NCBI RefSeq assembly: GCF_910589235.1
Contig: NC_060976.1
Location: 3,984,253 to 4,048,252 of the forward strand
Direction: 5' to 3'
Source of the DNA: Vespa crabro
Lineage: Eukaryota > Arthropoda > Insecta > Hymenoptera > Vespidae
DNA length: 64,000 bases
Under the pieces are notes generated by a model that made no database searches, was not told where the DNA came from, and worked only from the letters and a program-made list of their open reading frames with translations. The translations under genes and the position numbers were made by a program. Below are positions 36,561 to 47,417 of this stretch, one piece after another; position 1 is the stretch's first letter, and every line of letters starts with the position of its first letter.

Positions 36561-37409
36561 GTTATCTGAGAGAAGAGCTGATAGTAGTTTAGAGAAGGGG
36601 ATGATGAGAACACGGAATGACTCGAATCAAGGAACGATATATTCGAGAAATGGCAAACGCAGAAGAACGAACTTTGGTTTCGTCATTTGACCGTAAAACT
36701 GAAATCGAAGAAGATGTAACTCCATCAGCAGTAAACTTCTGTCATCGCGCACCTTCTTTTCCAGCTTATTTCGCCGTTGCAAGTTGTTAGAATTATTTTA
36801 TTTGAGGCTTCGATTCGTGTTATTATGTAAAACTAGAATATAAATTACAGTTATTCGTAATATTTAGATTGTATGTAAAAACGATATAGAAAGAAAAAAA
36901 AAAAAAAAGATTTCAATCGATATTTTCCTTAAAGGTAAATTTTGTCTGTATTATATCAAATATTCGTTATTTCAACGAATCCCTGATCTCGGTGGATTTT
37001 CCATCAGTTTTAACGTGATATTATATCTATTAAAATATTTGCGTTGGTTGATATTGCGTTTACTTGTGTTTGCTAAGGGGAGTGGGGGGGAGGGGGTAAA
37101 AAAAATGTTGCACAAAGGAAAAATGAGAAAAATAATAAGAGAAGGAAAAGGGAAAGGATCGCATCATAGGACTGACGGACGAATGAACGAACAAACACGC
37201 GCGCTCCATATTGAGAGAAGTAATTAAAACACTCGAAGAATAATGTTTTGTCAGACTCCAACGTATTATACTTGGGGAATGGTATTGCAAAAAGTCTGCG
37301 CTCGTTCTTTCGCCTACAATTTTTTTTTAGAGGTTGAGTGAAAATAATGAAAAGGGGCTTTTTAAAAAGGAAACTTGAGAAAGAAAGATAACAAAGAAAA
37401 CGCGAAAGG

Positions 37410-37413
<4 letters not shown>

Positions 37414-37498
<85 letters not shown>
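37414..37498. repeat. (GA)42 microsatellite, longest in the window
   Basis: Perfect 85-bp array. It ends GAGAG|GTAAGG, a donor-like junction that is probably fortuitous. Confidence 0.95.
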
Positions 37499-37501
<3 letters not shown>

Positions 37502-38759
37502 AGGGTCCGTGCGAATCCGCGTGCAATCAACTAAGCAAACTTACCAAACAACCCTTTCGTGACCTTCTCCCTTCCTTTGATACATAAACAAGTAGGTACT
37601 CGTGTTTCGGCAATGATTACACGGGAGTACTAATCCACTATTATATTTTTCAAGCTTCGAGAAAGCAAGTTTTCCCTCGGTCACGTTCGATTTTTCAACC
37701 CGTCCATTCGTGGATGGGAAAAGAACGACTTTATCTTGTTTATTCGAAATTCGATGAAACTACCATCGGTGAAAACGAAAGATAGAAGATATAGAGGTAA
37801 TTAAAATAGAGATATAAGCTGGCAATCGAAATGAAACAACGAGTCGATAGGTTCGTCCAGTGAGGATCGGTGGTGGTGGCTATCCACGAAGTATCGTAAA
37901 TTTTGTCGCGGTCTATATTCAAGCACGTAGAGGTGCTGGCTAACATCGAACGCTCGACATAATAACGCTTCGATGCTGATCGTAAATTTACCCTCGGCAT
38001 CGGGCCTCGCTACGGATTTAACCGCCATTGGTATTCCCTCTTTATACTCTGCACCGATTTATCCTTCTATCTTCTTCGATCTATAAAACGTGCTTTTTCT
38101 CACAATCCTACGAAAGCTACGAAATTATTTTTTACTTTTTTCTTTTCCTTCCAACTCTTCCTATGCTCGAATCGATTCCTTTTTCATCTCTTCCTTTTCT
38201 TTGCCCTTTGATGTCATCGCTTGAAGGACACGAGATTACTTCAATCTTCCCTTTTCTGTCTTTCTTTATTCCAGTAAGAATTTACACTAGAAAATGTAGG
38301 TTAAGCGGAGTAGTAATTATGCTCTTGGAGTGTCCCCGCGCTTAAAACGCATCTTCAACGTTTTACGTCTTCTTTCCGGTAGACAGCTTTGATTCGGGCC
38401 GACTATTCGGACAGAATATACGTCTTGGAATATAAATGGAACGATTGGATCAAAGAAAAAGAGGGACCGAGAGAGAGAGAGAGAGAGAATAAAGGTCATA
38501 AATGCGAAGATAATACTCATGGAATCTTACTTTACAGCTGGATTATCGCGCGTTTCCTAACGATATCATTGGAATATCGAATTGGTCGAAGATTGTGGCG
38601 AAGGTCAACCTATGAAGCTCCTCAAATTCGATCTCGTGGCTTTTCGATACCGTGAACATCCAAGAGAGTCTCTCTCTCTCTCTCTCTTTCCCTGTATTTA
38701 TCTGAAGACTTGCTAGACCAATGGATACTAAAGACACCTTCGAGAGATTCCGTAGCAAT

Positions 38760-38769
<10 letters not shown>

Positions 38770-38802
<33 letters not shown>
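38770..38802. repeat. (GA)16 microsatellite
   Basis: Perfect array; two shorter ones lie nearby (GA at 38471-38488, CT at 38669-38689). Confidence 0.95.
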
Positions 38803-38804
<2 letters not shown>

Positions 38805-39503
38805 CTTCTTGATTGTAGAGGAGAAAGAGGATAGGAAGCCAGTGAGGGTCTCAGTTAGGATAATGCGCTCGCAGTCGAGTCATTTCATAGAAATCGCAAT
38901 GGTTTCCCGAGCTTCTAGACTTCATGCGTGTACCTCTTCTACGTATATGTTCTGATCGAGAGAAATTCCCAAAATTGCGAACATTACCACGGACAAAGTC
39001 TAGGTATTCGGAATCCTGATTCCCGTAGGAGTATACGCCGGAGACTTCGATGATAACTGTTTGAAGATTCTACTTAAAGCGAGAAACGTTCTAACGTGTT
39101 TGAAAGTAGATAAGCTAGATCACGCGTAGAAAATCGTCGAATATCGTCACCGTTTTTGCGACGTCGATTTTGAAACGTATACATAATTATAGGAATCCAA
39201 TGCTTGAGCATTAACAATAAGTCCTCTTCTCCGAGTAGATACCTAACGGTTACGACCTACTTTTTCATAAATTTCAAATTTCCACCCTCCTATTATTTCT
39301 CGCGTATTCTTTATCTTCTAAAGCAGTTACAGAGGATAATACCACCCCCTGGGAATGATTTAAAATTTCAAGGATTGAATGCATTGTCTCGTGATACGCT
39401 ACGACCTCTTAACCTTTTCTAAAGATATCACACGCCTGAAATAAAATCATGACATTCTCGATTCCAACTAACACGATTGTTCAGGGTCATCCGACGTCAC
39501 CAA

Positions 39504-39506
<3 letters not shown>

Positions 39507-39541
<35 letters not shown>
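39507..39541. repeat. (TA)17 microsatellite
   Basis: Perfect TA array. Confidence 0.95.
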
Positions 39542-39544
<3 letters not shown>

Positions 39545-39881
39545 TATTTCCAAGTAATTCGTATTATGTACGAACGGAAAAATGAAATCGAACGTTTCTG
39601 AAAAGGAAATAATAAAGTTGCAACGAACGTAGAAATATTTCGAATAGAAGAGCAACGAAGCTTGCAGCCGTCGGTTGCTGGAAGGAACGTGCTCGAAACC
39701 CCATGAATTACTAAGACGTAGAACGTATAAATATAAAATAACGCGAGATATAAGGTGGAGCTCGAGCGACGTTAGGCTACGGCATAAGTCTGACGTAATG
39801 ATACATCACCGTAATGAAGGAGCGCCTATGCGACGAACTCCACTGACTCTTCCCGCTATCTTTCTCTTCGCGCGATAACAA

Positions 39882-39951
39882 ATGCAATCGTTCTTTTTCT
39901 TTCTCTCTCTTACCCCTTTTCCTTTACAATTCTCATCCACTATTCTTCTCT
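39882..39951 (+). CDS. Candidate signal-peptide exon with strong donor
   Basis: An ATG opens 23 codons rich in Phe, Leu and Ser, with the core MQSFFFFLSLTPFPLQF. They end at the donor T|GTAAGTAC at 39952. The frame starts 17 residues upstream of a pyrimidine-rich run, so hydrophobicity may simply reflect T/C-rich DNA. Upstream lie TATAAATATAAAA at 39726-39738 and a CRE-like TGACGTAA near 39791, but no initiator at the right distance. The base at -3 is C. Low-confidence exon candidate with no known family. Confidence 0.1.
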
Positions 39952-40240
39952 GTAAGTACAAACCGGAGAAATTTAAAGATCGATCTGATTCCCCGACAGT
40001 TTTGAAGGAATATGGGAAAAAATCATTGGTATTAATTTTGTTCCATTTTCGTTACCAAACTATATTCATCCGTCAACAAATTCTTATCCTACGATTGGAT
40101 TTTCGAGCGACTTTAATTAGAAGAAAAGATAGTATTGTTGAGAAAAGGAAAAAAAAACAATCTACGTTATTCAAGCTGGACGGAATATTTCTTTGGTCAA
40201 TTGCTCGCTTTTCTTGAAGTCGGACTAATTACGTCCTCTT

Positions 40241-40242
40241 TC

Positions 40243-40290
<48 letters not shown>
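40241..40290. repeat. (CT)n microsatellite
   Basis: 50 bp with one CCC interruption. Confidence 0.95.
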
Positions 40291-40297
<7 letters not shown>

Positions 40298-40990
40298 CTG
40301 TACTTGGAAAATCCATCGAAAGAAGCTGATAAGTCCGGTCGAGCGATTTTTCGAAATAGAATTCCTGAGAGTAGAACTCGTCGTAAGGAGCTTAAAAAAG
40401 AACCCTCAATGGTTTCTTCGGCGAAAAGAAACGCCGCCGAATATACCGGAGAAAGTAAAAGCATCTTAAGACTCGCAATCTCAATGCTAAGATTTTCTGG
40501 AATGCGGGATTAAGAGAGAAAAACTTTGTAGACGAGTCGTAGTTGCTTTGACATTCCGGTTCGATCAATTATCCACAAGAAGATATCTTGTCATATCGAT
40601 CATCGAATTCTTAACGATACCATCGTGAGTCATTAAAAGTTTAAACATCTTCGTACGTAAATACATATATTTAAATCGTCGCAAGAAAACTAATGGGATG
40701 AGACAAGACGAATTTGAAAGAATGGAAACCGTGCGGGAGGGATCTACGAGAGAATCGAGAAGAAAGACCTCTTGTTGGTAGGGGGTTTTGTGAAAGGGAG
40801 AGAAAGAGCTCATGCATATGCCACAATCTCATTTGACTGCATAATCGCATTCCAGTCTCGCGGGATCACCCGTGTCAACGAGTTACATATTTTTTTATTC
40901 CACATCTTCTTTTTTTCCTCGTACGCTTTTATTCTCCCACATCCGTTGTCCTCATCCTCTTCCTCCCCATCCCCCTACTCTTCCTTTTAC

Positions 40991-40992
40991 GT

Positions 40993-41023
<31 letters not shown>

Positions 41024-41048
41024 TCGTCGCCGTCGCCGTCGCTGTCGC
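40991..41048. repeat. (TCG)n / (GCC) degenerate trinucleotide array
   Basis: Five GTC units, then a mix of GTC and GCC units in a higher-order pattern. Frames through it read poly-Ser/Pro, poly-Arg or poly-Val. CpG in every unit would make it a methylation-dense spot. Confidence 0.95.
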
Positions 41049-41897
41049 CTTTCCATTTCTACCATCTTCTCTCGCTGCTAATTCGCGACGATTGTTTGAT
41101 CCCGGTACGGCCAGACCAGCTCTCCTAGCTCGCTATTCAAAGACCTTAAGATAGGAAACGGCTCTTTCGCCATAATCCTTTGCCCATGACTTCGAACCAC
41201 GTGGGATTTACGAAAGCTTTTTGGCCAGACATTGGCGAATATTATACCATCTCTATAGCAAATAACATTCGACTATTTTCAGACAGTTTTATCATACATG
41301 TTAATTTAAATAATTATACGAAATTATTGTATATTAATTCTATTGCGTTTACAATTAACTTTAAGAAAAAATTATACTCTTATTTATCAAGGATTTTCTA
41401 TACCAACGGCTCGTATTAGTCCGAGGACTTTCCAACACGAGTGACGCTGTGTTCTCCGTAAACACAGAAGTAAAACAAGAAGCGAACGCGTCTTATCTTA
41501 TTACCGAAACAAACAAAAAACAAATTACAATCTAATTGTAATTACTGTCGTAACGATCTACTAATAGTGCATATTTTATGATCATTCAGGACTATCGAAT
41601 GGCAGAGACTAAATAATAAATGACATAAAGATCGGAGCTTCGAATAAAATGCCATTGAAACCAAACTAATCGTTCGATTGATCTTTAAGAGATAAACTGA
41701 CCTACCTTAAGCGGTCATCACCTCGTGTCCTTTGTAAGATACAGAAATAAAAGAAAGAATAAAAGGAAAAAAGAAAGAGAAAAAAAGAAAAGTGGGTCAT
41801 CTGAGTGAAGTATCCAAGGACAGTGCAAGTAAAGAGGTTTGAATAATATATGCGTTCGTCAGACATTTCTACTTACAAAGTATCGAATAATTCGTGT

Positions 41898-41933
41898 CCG
41901 GAAGCAGGTTAAAGATTGACGTCATTTCCGGCC
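41898..41933. promoter_or_regulatory. CRE palindrome flanked by inverted ETS-type sites
   Basis: A perfect cAMP-response element TGACGTCA lies at 41917-41924. On its left is CCGGAAGC (41898-41905) and on its right TTTCCGG (41925-41931), i.e. two GGAA cores facing each other around the CRE. CRE-binding bZIP factors and ETS proteins often act together at promoters and enhancers. The three sites sit within 36 bp. Confidence 0.35.
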
Positions 41934-42492
41934 AAAATTATAATTCTTTTTGATCTCTAAAAGAAATTTTTTTTGCCAACTATTTTTGCGAAATAAAACG
42001 TTGATACATAATGGATCAAGAGAATTATTTTTTATAAAGCTAACGGAAAAATCTTTAGAATTGATTGATATTAATGTGACACTATCGCAATATATATCAA
42101 TAATAATCACATTTACAGCATGTACGTGTTCTATTTTATAAAAAAGTTCTGAATAAAGAATTTGTTACATACTTTATTTCATCTAGCTCATTAATTTATC
42201 TATATTCATTAAAAAATTCAAAACTCCTTGTCTTAATATATAACGAGCTTAATTTTAAATAACATGCAATCGTATTATTTTTACTCACTGCATAGATTCT
42301 TTCAGAAAACAGGTAAAACAAAAAGTCGAAGCGTATCCGTTAATATATGCGTTTACGTATAGAAGGCGATCGCTAACGTAAATTCACAGAATCAGAGTCC
42401 ATACCAACGAGGTAACCGAAAAAAGCTTCCTCCAATTCGAAGTTCCGTGTTTCCGACGTAAATCTCCCATAAACATGAACGTCGTTGGAGCA

Positions 42493-42528
42493 TATAAATT
42501 CTCAAAAGAAGCGCGTTAGTACAGTGAC
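42493..42528 (+). promoter_or_regulatory. Candidate TATA/Inr core promoter
   Basis: TATAAAT starts at 42493 and TACAGTG gives a start adenine at 42523, exactly 30 bp later. The initiator matches the arthropod TCAKTY consensus only partly. No coding frame follows closely, so a noncoding transcript is the simplest product if the promoter is real. Confidence 0.2.
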
Positions 42529-43263
42529 CTACATAATTTCTCGAAAAACAGCTGGGTAACACTGTCATATGTCTTTAATCTATGTGTTTCATGTACGAAT
42601 ACCGATTACCGATAAAAATTCTGCGATTTGAAATTCTCGAAGGCAACATATGCAGAGGATACAACTCTTTAAAGTCTTACTAATCTCTCTAACAAGGGAG
42701 AAACGTTTGAATACACACGTATTGTATAAATATGAAATACATTTTTCTGTATTTCATACTCGTTATCTGTTTAATCAATATACTGACCTAATTTCTGTTG
42801 AGTTACCAAGTTGAATTATATTTTTTATATACCTCGCTTAAATAAACTCTCTAGATCGATCTAAGAAATATCCAAGTATCCAGAAGGAACCGGTCGATAT
42901 CGATTACATCGTTTGTGCCATCCTACTGACATGATCCTTTGAAAGAAACGTCAAACGCGAAAGTCAAAAACGCGAAGGTACGAACTTATTTACAGATCAC
43001 TCCACTTTACGAGTAAAATTCATCGAAGGCAAGCGATCAACTCGAAATAACTTGAACCGATATATTATGTAAATATTTATAATTTATCTTCACTGTTCGC
43101 GTAACTCTTCGAACACCATAAACGACCTTTCAATGTATCTTCTCAAAAGATCGATCGAACGATCCTTACGCGACGATTTCCTTACGTGATATGACATCCG
43201 AAATCATACGTCGATCGTAGTGATCCTGCACATGCGCAATCCCGAGGGCCAAGTTTAGTACCA

Positions 43264-43367
43264 GGAGGACCTCGATCATGTCCTCCCACCGAACTCGTCC
43301 ATTCTTAGGATACGAAAATCGACCAAAGAAGTAGGTCAAATATATGTTTTTAAATAGCCTACTTCTT
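43264..43367. other. Two adjacent inverted repeats
   Basis: GGAGGAC (43264-43270) pairs with GTCCTCC (43280-43286) across 9 nt. Forty bases later AAGAAGTAGG (43326-43335) pairs with CCTACTTCTT (43358-43367), a perfect 10-bp stem with a 22-nt AT-rich loop. Both are exact in the sequence; function unknown. Confidence 0.6.
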
Positions 43368-43544
43368 ACGTGTTTTTAAAGACGATGTCCCAGGATCGCG
43401 TTGCTTACAATCGATTTTCTTCATTCAAACTCATTATATCAGTAATAAGTATGGATAAATAATCTATGAGAAAAAAAGGCTGTGTAAATACGCTATCTCT
43501 AAATTAGATAATTTGGTAAGGAGGAAAGGCGCGATGAGTCACTA

Positions 43545-43584
43545 TATATAAACAGTTTACACCGAAGGATTGCTAGATCAGATT
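43545..43584 (+). promoter_or_regulatory. Candidate TATA/Inr core promoter
   Basis: TATATAAAC at 43545-43553 is followed by ATCAGATT with a start adenine at 43580. The TATAAA core begins 33 bp upstream of it, slightly long. Upstream within 350 bp lie an NRF-1/Ewg-like TGCACATGCGCA (43227-43238) and two inverted repeats. The closest ATG, at about 43663, gives only five codons. Confidence 0.18.
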
Positions 43585-44044
43585 CCATTTGTTCCGCCTG
43601 TCAACCTATGACATATGTCCCAACCGTGCCGACATACGTACGCCCTACACTTTCTCCACCGTGATGGCTCTTTGCGTATAACTTGTAGGATAGGTAGCAT
43701 TATGTAATTGCTTCATAAAAGAGATATTAACGATGCAAAGCATACTGAAGTTTTTAATTAATTATGAGTACGTTATTGCCCAAGTTATTTCGATTAAACA
43801 TGATTTTCGTTAATTGTGACCTTAATTTCCTCTTTCCAACGAATTTCCAAACATCTAAAATGTTTCATGTAATACAAACAGTCGAGAGAGCGAGTTAACT
43901 CCTTACCGAGTAGTGTAGTGAAATATCGAAGACTCTCAATCGACTCTGCTGTTCTAAACACTCTTCGTAACGTAAACAAGGGTTGTTCCCAGAGGTTTCG
44001 AGAGAAGGGAGGAAGACACCAAAATGGAAAAGGTGGAGGTAGAC

Positions 44045-44096
44045 GGACAGACAGGCAGGCAGGCAGGCAGACAGACAGACAGACAGACAGACCGAC

Positions 44097-44135
<39 letters not shown>
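44045..44135. repeat. (GGCA)n(GACA)n(GA)18 compound array
   Basis: Four GGCA/CAGG units, eight GACA units with one ACC break, then 36 bp of GA. The graded change suggests stepwise point mutation and expansion. Confidence 0.95.
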
Positions 44136-44141
<6 letters not shown>

Positions 44142-44468
44142 AGAGAAGAAATTTATTGGACGTAAGTCTTAAAACGACTTCGACAAACACCGTTAATTCT
44201 TAAAAAACTTTGTTGCGGCATTCGAGCGATAGCAAGAACTATCTCATCGGTCACGCTACAAGCTTTTCCTCCCGTTTCCTTTCAAGCTAATTCAACTCCT
44301 ATATCCGAAGTGAAAATTGAAAAATCTACGAACCAAAATTCGTCTTTGAAAACTAAGTCCCGGAATCTAAGTTACCCGTTGGATCTCTCGTCTATTCGTA
44401 AAAGAATAGCCTCTCATTTTTCGATCCGAGTTAAGCTTCCAAATCGATTGGTTTCTCGGTACTCTCCA

Positions 44469-44842
44469 ATGGAGTTTAGCTGCCACCAAGAAGATAGAAG
44501 CACTTGGTCGCGCTCATTGAGCAGGATTGTCGTGGCGAGGGCATCAAAGCGAAGAGGAGCACTCCACTTATCTCACAATCACTTAGAAAGCGATCCTCTC
44601 CTCAGACTCCACCTCCGGAGCACGACCAGTCCTCGAGCTGGTAAAATTGCATATCTTCGCGAAGCAGCAGCATTTGCAAGCAAATCCCTCGGTGGTGCCG
44701 TTGATAACGGGTGCGCTACGTGTACGTACGGTTTTTCCATTCTTCCTTTCTTTCTTACGTTTGCCTTCGTCTTCGTCATTCTTCGTCTTCATCTTCTTCC
44801 TCTTTATCCTTTTTCGTGCTGTTACATGCGGCGTATCAAAAC
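44469..44842 (+). CDS. Candidate exon or ORF ending at a consensus donor
   Basis: The frame opens with MEFSCHQEDRSTWSRSLSR and runs 124 codons plus two bases to AAAAC|GTGAGTGCG; the donor starts at 44843. The first two thirds are mixed sequence (for example KIAYLREAAAFASKSLGG). The last third is hydrophobic (FSILPFFLTFAFVFVILRL), which would form one membrane segment, followed by CC and basic residues. The middle is GC-richer than its surroundings. A caution is that other frames on both strands are also open here, so openness alone says little. In the unspliced frame the donor itself gives ACG TGA, a stop. Family unknown. Confidence 0.13.
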
Positions 44843-45120
44843 GTGAGTGCGCCACAGCCACGTAGCTAATTATCCCCAAGAGCGTACGAAGGTCCTGAAG
44901 GTGATCTATTCGCTGCAAGGAATTTCTTCGAGTGAAAGCGAAGCGATGAGGTAGATGAGAAAGAGAAGGACCGAGAGAGAGAGAGAGAGAGAGAATGAGA
45001 TAGGGGAACGGGAAGAAGAAAATGTAAAAGGACGAATAGAAAGAGGGTCAGCGAGGAAGGAGGAATGCAAATGAGAGAAGGAAAAGTAGTGAAGAGCCAA
45101 GGAGGGAACTTCTCTCTTCT

Positions 45121-45176
45121 TCTCTCTCTCTCTCTCTCTCTCGCACAGACAGACACACACACACACACACACACAC
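45121..45176. repeat. (TC)11 and (AC)13 compound array
   Basis: TC to 45142, ACAGACAG junction, AC to 45176; a GA array lies at 44970-44993. Confidence 0.93.
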
Positions 45177-45668
45177 CCACCCACCGTTTCCTCTTCCTCC
45201 CTCACTCTCTCGAAGAGTAGAGCACTGTAGAAGGCAAGCCAACCTTGTCGGGGGTCAGGGGAGGAATGAGAGATGTAAGGTAATTAAAGCGAACGTGCAC
45301 CATCTTGTAGGAGATTTAAAAGCTCGTAACTTTTTATGATTTACATTCCTTTCATTTAGTCGCACGTTCCTACGGATAGACTACCTTTCTCTTCCTACTT
45401 TTACTCTAGCCTTCTTCGTTTCCTTTCCTCTCTTCCAGACACCTCCGCCTCTTTCTACGCTTTTTCTTCCACTTTCCTCAAGCACCGGCATCTCGCTAGC
45501 CCTGTCTACCCGCCGCCTTCGTTCTACGTTGCAATCTCAAGATTACGCGAGACAACTTGGCCAAACGCTTCGGAACACGAGTTTCCAACTCTTTCGCTTG
45601 GCTATACGTTTACCAGACTCCATCGTGCTCGTCTCGTACGACACGTAGATTAATCGTAGCCTTAACTC

Positions 45669-45687
45669 TATATATATATATGTATAT

Positions 45688-45724
<37 letters not shown>
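45669..45724. repeat. (TA)n(CATA)n(CA)13 compound array
   Basis: TA passes through CATA units into CA. All steps alternate purine and pyrimidine. Confidence 0.93.
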
Positions 45725-45975
45725 AATTTCTCCTTCCGTAAATTTTAATACTCTTCCTATTAAAGCTCCAACATAGTTGTAATTGCGATGGACCGATACC
45801 GTAAGCAGTATTTTTGTGCAATATCGATTTAGAAAGGTCAGCTTGTAAGTTCGCATCGAAGCTCTTTCCGATCACGAACCATTCGGAAAACTTCTCTCCT
45901 TTCTTAGATCGGTAGAACATTTTTAATGCCAAAGTTTCAATTGTATTGTATTCTCTACGTATCTTTCCTTTACAG

Positions 45976-46092
45976 AAGGTGGTCTGAGTTTACGAAGACG
46001 ACGATACCATTCGTGATAAGGACGAAATTAATCGCGAATAGAAGTCAAGAACTCGAAGGGAAACCTAACTATCTTATACATTACATACTTAC
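45976..46092 (+). CDS. Candidate internal exon, RWSEFTKTTIPF type
   Basis: The acceptor CGTATCTTTCCTTTACAG ends at 45975 and the donor AC|GTATGT begins at 46093. One of three frames is open across the 117 bp: one base, 38 codons, two bases. It contains RWSEFTKTTIPFVIRTKLIA and then NRSQELEGKPNYLIHYIL. The other frames contain TGA. The peptide is mixed and includes a possible N-glycosylation site, NRS. If the donor is ignored the frame stops at TAG at 46108, so it could also be a terminal exon, but I see no AATAAA close downstream. No family recognised. Confidence 0.18.
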
Positions 46093-47026
46093 GTATGTAT
46101 TCACGTAGATACATTGAGAAGACGAAATTAGGCAGGAGCAAATTCGACTTGCGCTCTCATTGCTCTTTCTCGGGACGAAAAGGAGAGAAAGATGATGGGA
46201 ACATATATCCACGTATATCACTTCAGTCTCGCGGAGCGTTTATTCGAAGACAATGAAAGCATTAAGGATGCTCTCTGAATACGGTTTCTACAGTTATTGA
46301 TTAAGTCGAATATACTCTATCGATAATGAATGAGATAGGCGCTCGTGGAAACTGCGTGAGGAAAGATTTGTTTCTGTATCGACGATCAGTCGTTTTCAAA
46401 TCAATCTATAGTTTTCGCCTTTATTGTCAGACAAAACGACTGCTTTTACCCTTTTCAATTTACGTTCGAATAGACGTAAACGAGAACGTCGTTTACGATA
46501 GCGCAAAAGCAACGAAATATCGTGTGGCAACGATAAATGCGTTAAATATCAGCGAAATCGTCGGGTATAACGACGCGCGCACCCACTAAATGAGATTACA
46601 AATTCAAATACTATTATACAAGAGTTTAACAAATATATCTTGGCGAACGTGTAATCAAATGTCTGGGAATAATTGCCGGTGACAATTTAACCGTTAATGT
46701 GCAAGCCATGGTACAGAGTTGGAAAGAGAAAAGGGCCAGATAGGGTGAGATAGGAGAGAGACTCGCTATTCAGTCTCTTGGCGATTCAACGTGGTACTCA
46801 ACGTGGAGAACGAAAACGAAGAGGCAACCCGACGACACAGAGTGTTCCTCTACTTTCGAAATTAGTCCTACGATCTAACCGCAATGAGCTGCTCCTTTTC
46901 AATTCGAGTCGCACGACGAGAGATCCTTAGTTTTCGTTTATGTACGCCGGATCAAAGTTGACGCACGGAACGCACGTTAACGGGTAGACCTGCTCTTTAT
47001 TTTCCGTTCCTGTTTTCGGCCGAAGC

Positions 47027-47043
47027 ACCGCAAACTCTGCGGT
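47027..47043. promoter_or_regulatory. Inverted pair of Runt/RUNX-type sites
   Basis: ACCGCA (47027-47032), AACTC, TGCGGT (47038-47043) is a perfect 6-bp inverted repeat with a 5-nt spacer. Each arm matches the RACCRCA core bound by Runt-domain proteins. It could be a double site or a small RNA hairpin. Confidence 0.25.
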
Positions 47044-47060
47044 TTGTTTAACGCGCTTAC

Positions 47061-47176
47061 TCCTGATATTTCTTTTTTAGTGTCATGAGCCGAGTACTCG
47101 GTGTAAGCTTTAAGCGGCTGCCAGTGATGTATACAGGTATATAGGTATGCGGTATACACTCCTAAACTCCACATTT
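47061..47176 (-). CDS. Candidate exon with very strong acceptor and ATG at its start
   Basis: On the - strand a long T/C-rich tract ends in TTTTTCGTATAATTCTAG at 47177, one of the best acceptor-like sequences in the window. The exon starts AA then ATG at 47174 and is open for 38 codons to a donor GGA|GTAAGC at 47060. Only this frame is open; the others meet TAG or TAA. The peptide begins MWSLGVYTAYLYTCIHHW, continues QPLKAYTEYSAHDTKKEISG, and is not low complexity. The ATG has G at -3. It could be the first coding part of a spliced message, or an internal exon. No homology recognised. A RUNX-like palindrome at 47027-47043 lies just past the donor. Confidence 0.22.
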
Positions 47177-47373
47177 CTAGAATTATACGAAAAAGTAAAA
47201 ATGAGAATAAGTAGATACGTCCGGGAGTTTTCTGCTGGCCATTTTAATTCCTTGATCGATATTCTCTCAGCAAGAACGATGCTTTTTGAAAAATACCGCG
47301 CGTACAGAAATCGAATAACAACGTCGACGGTAGAGGACATTGAAAAACAAAGTACCCGAATAAGGAATAGAGA

Positions 47374-47375
<2 letters not shown>

Positions 47376-47416
<41 letters not shown>
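47376..47416. repeat. (GA)20 microsatellite
   Basis: Perfect array. Confidence 0.95.

Positions 47417-47417
<1 letters not shown>

Larger units (their letters stand above)
36700..41880. other. Noncoding stretch with GA-dominated arrays
   Basis: No gene beyond the weak 39882 candidate. A G-rich stretch (GTGGGGGGGAGGGGG) lies at 37082-37096. Confidence 0.5.

Noticed and set aside
37327..37587. Poly(Ser-Leu) and poly(Arg-Glu) frames over the 85-bp GA array
   Set aside because: Direct translation of the microsatellite.
41877..41977. Minus-strand interval with strong acceptor (TTTCTTTTAG) and donor GTAAGTAG
   Set aside because: All three frames contain stops, so it cannot be a coding exon; a noncoding exon remains possible.
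42556..42570. GTAACACTGTC resembles a miR-200/8 family seed region
   Set aside because: No pairing arm within 80 bp; the match is too short.
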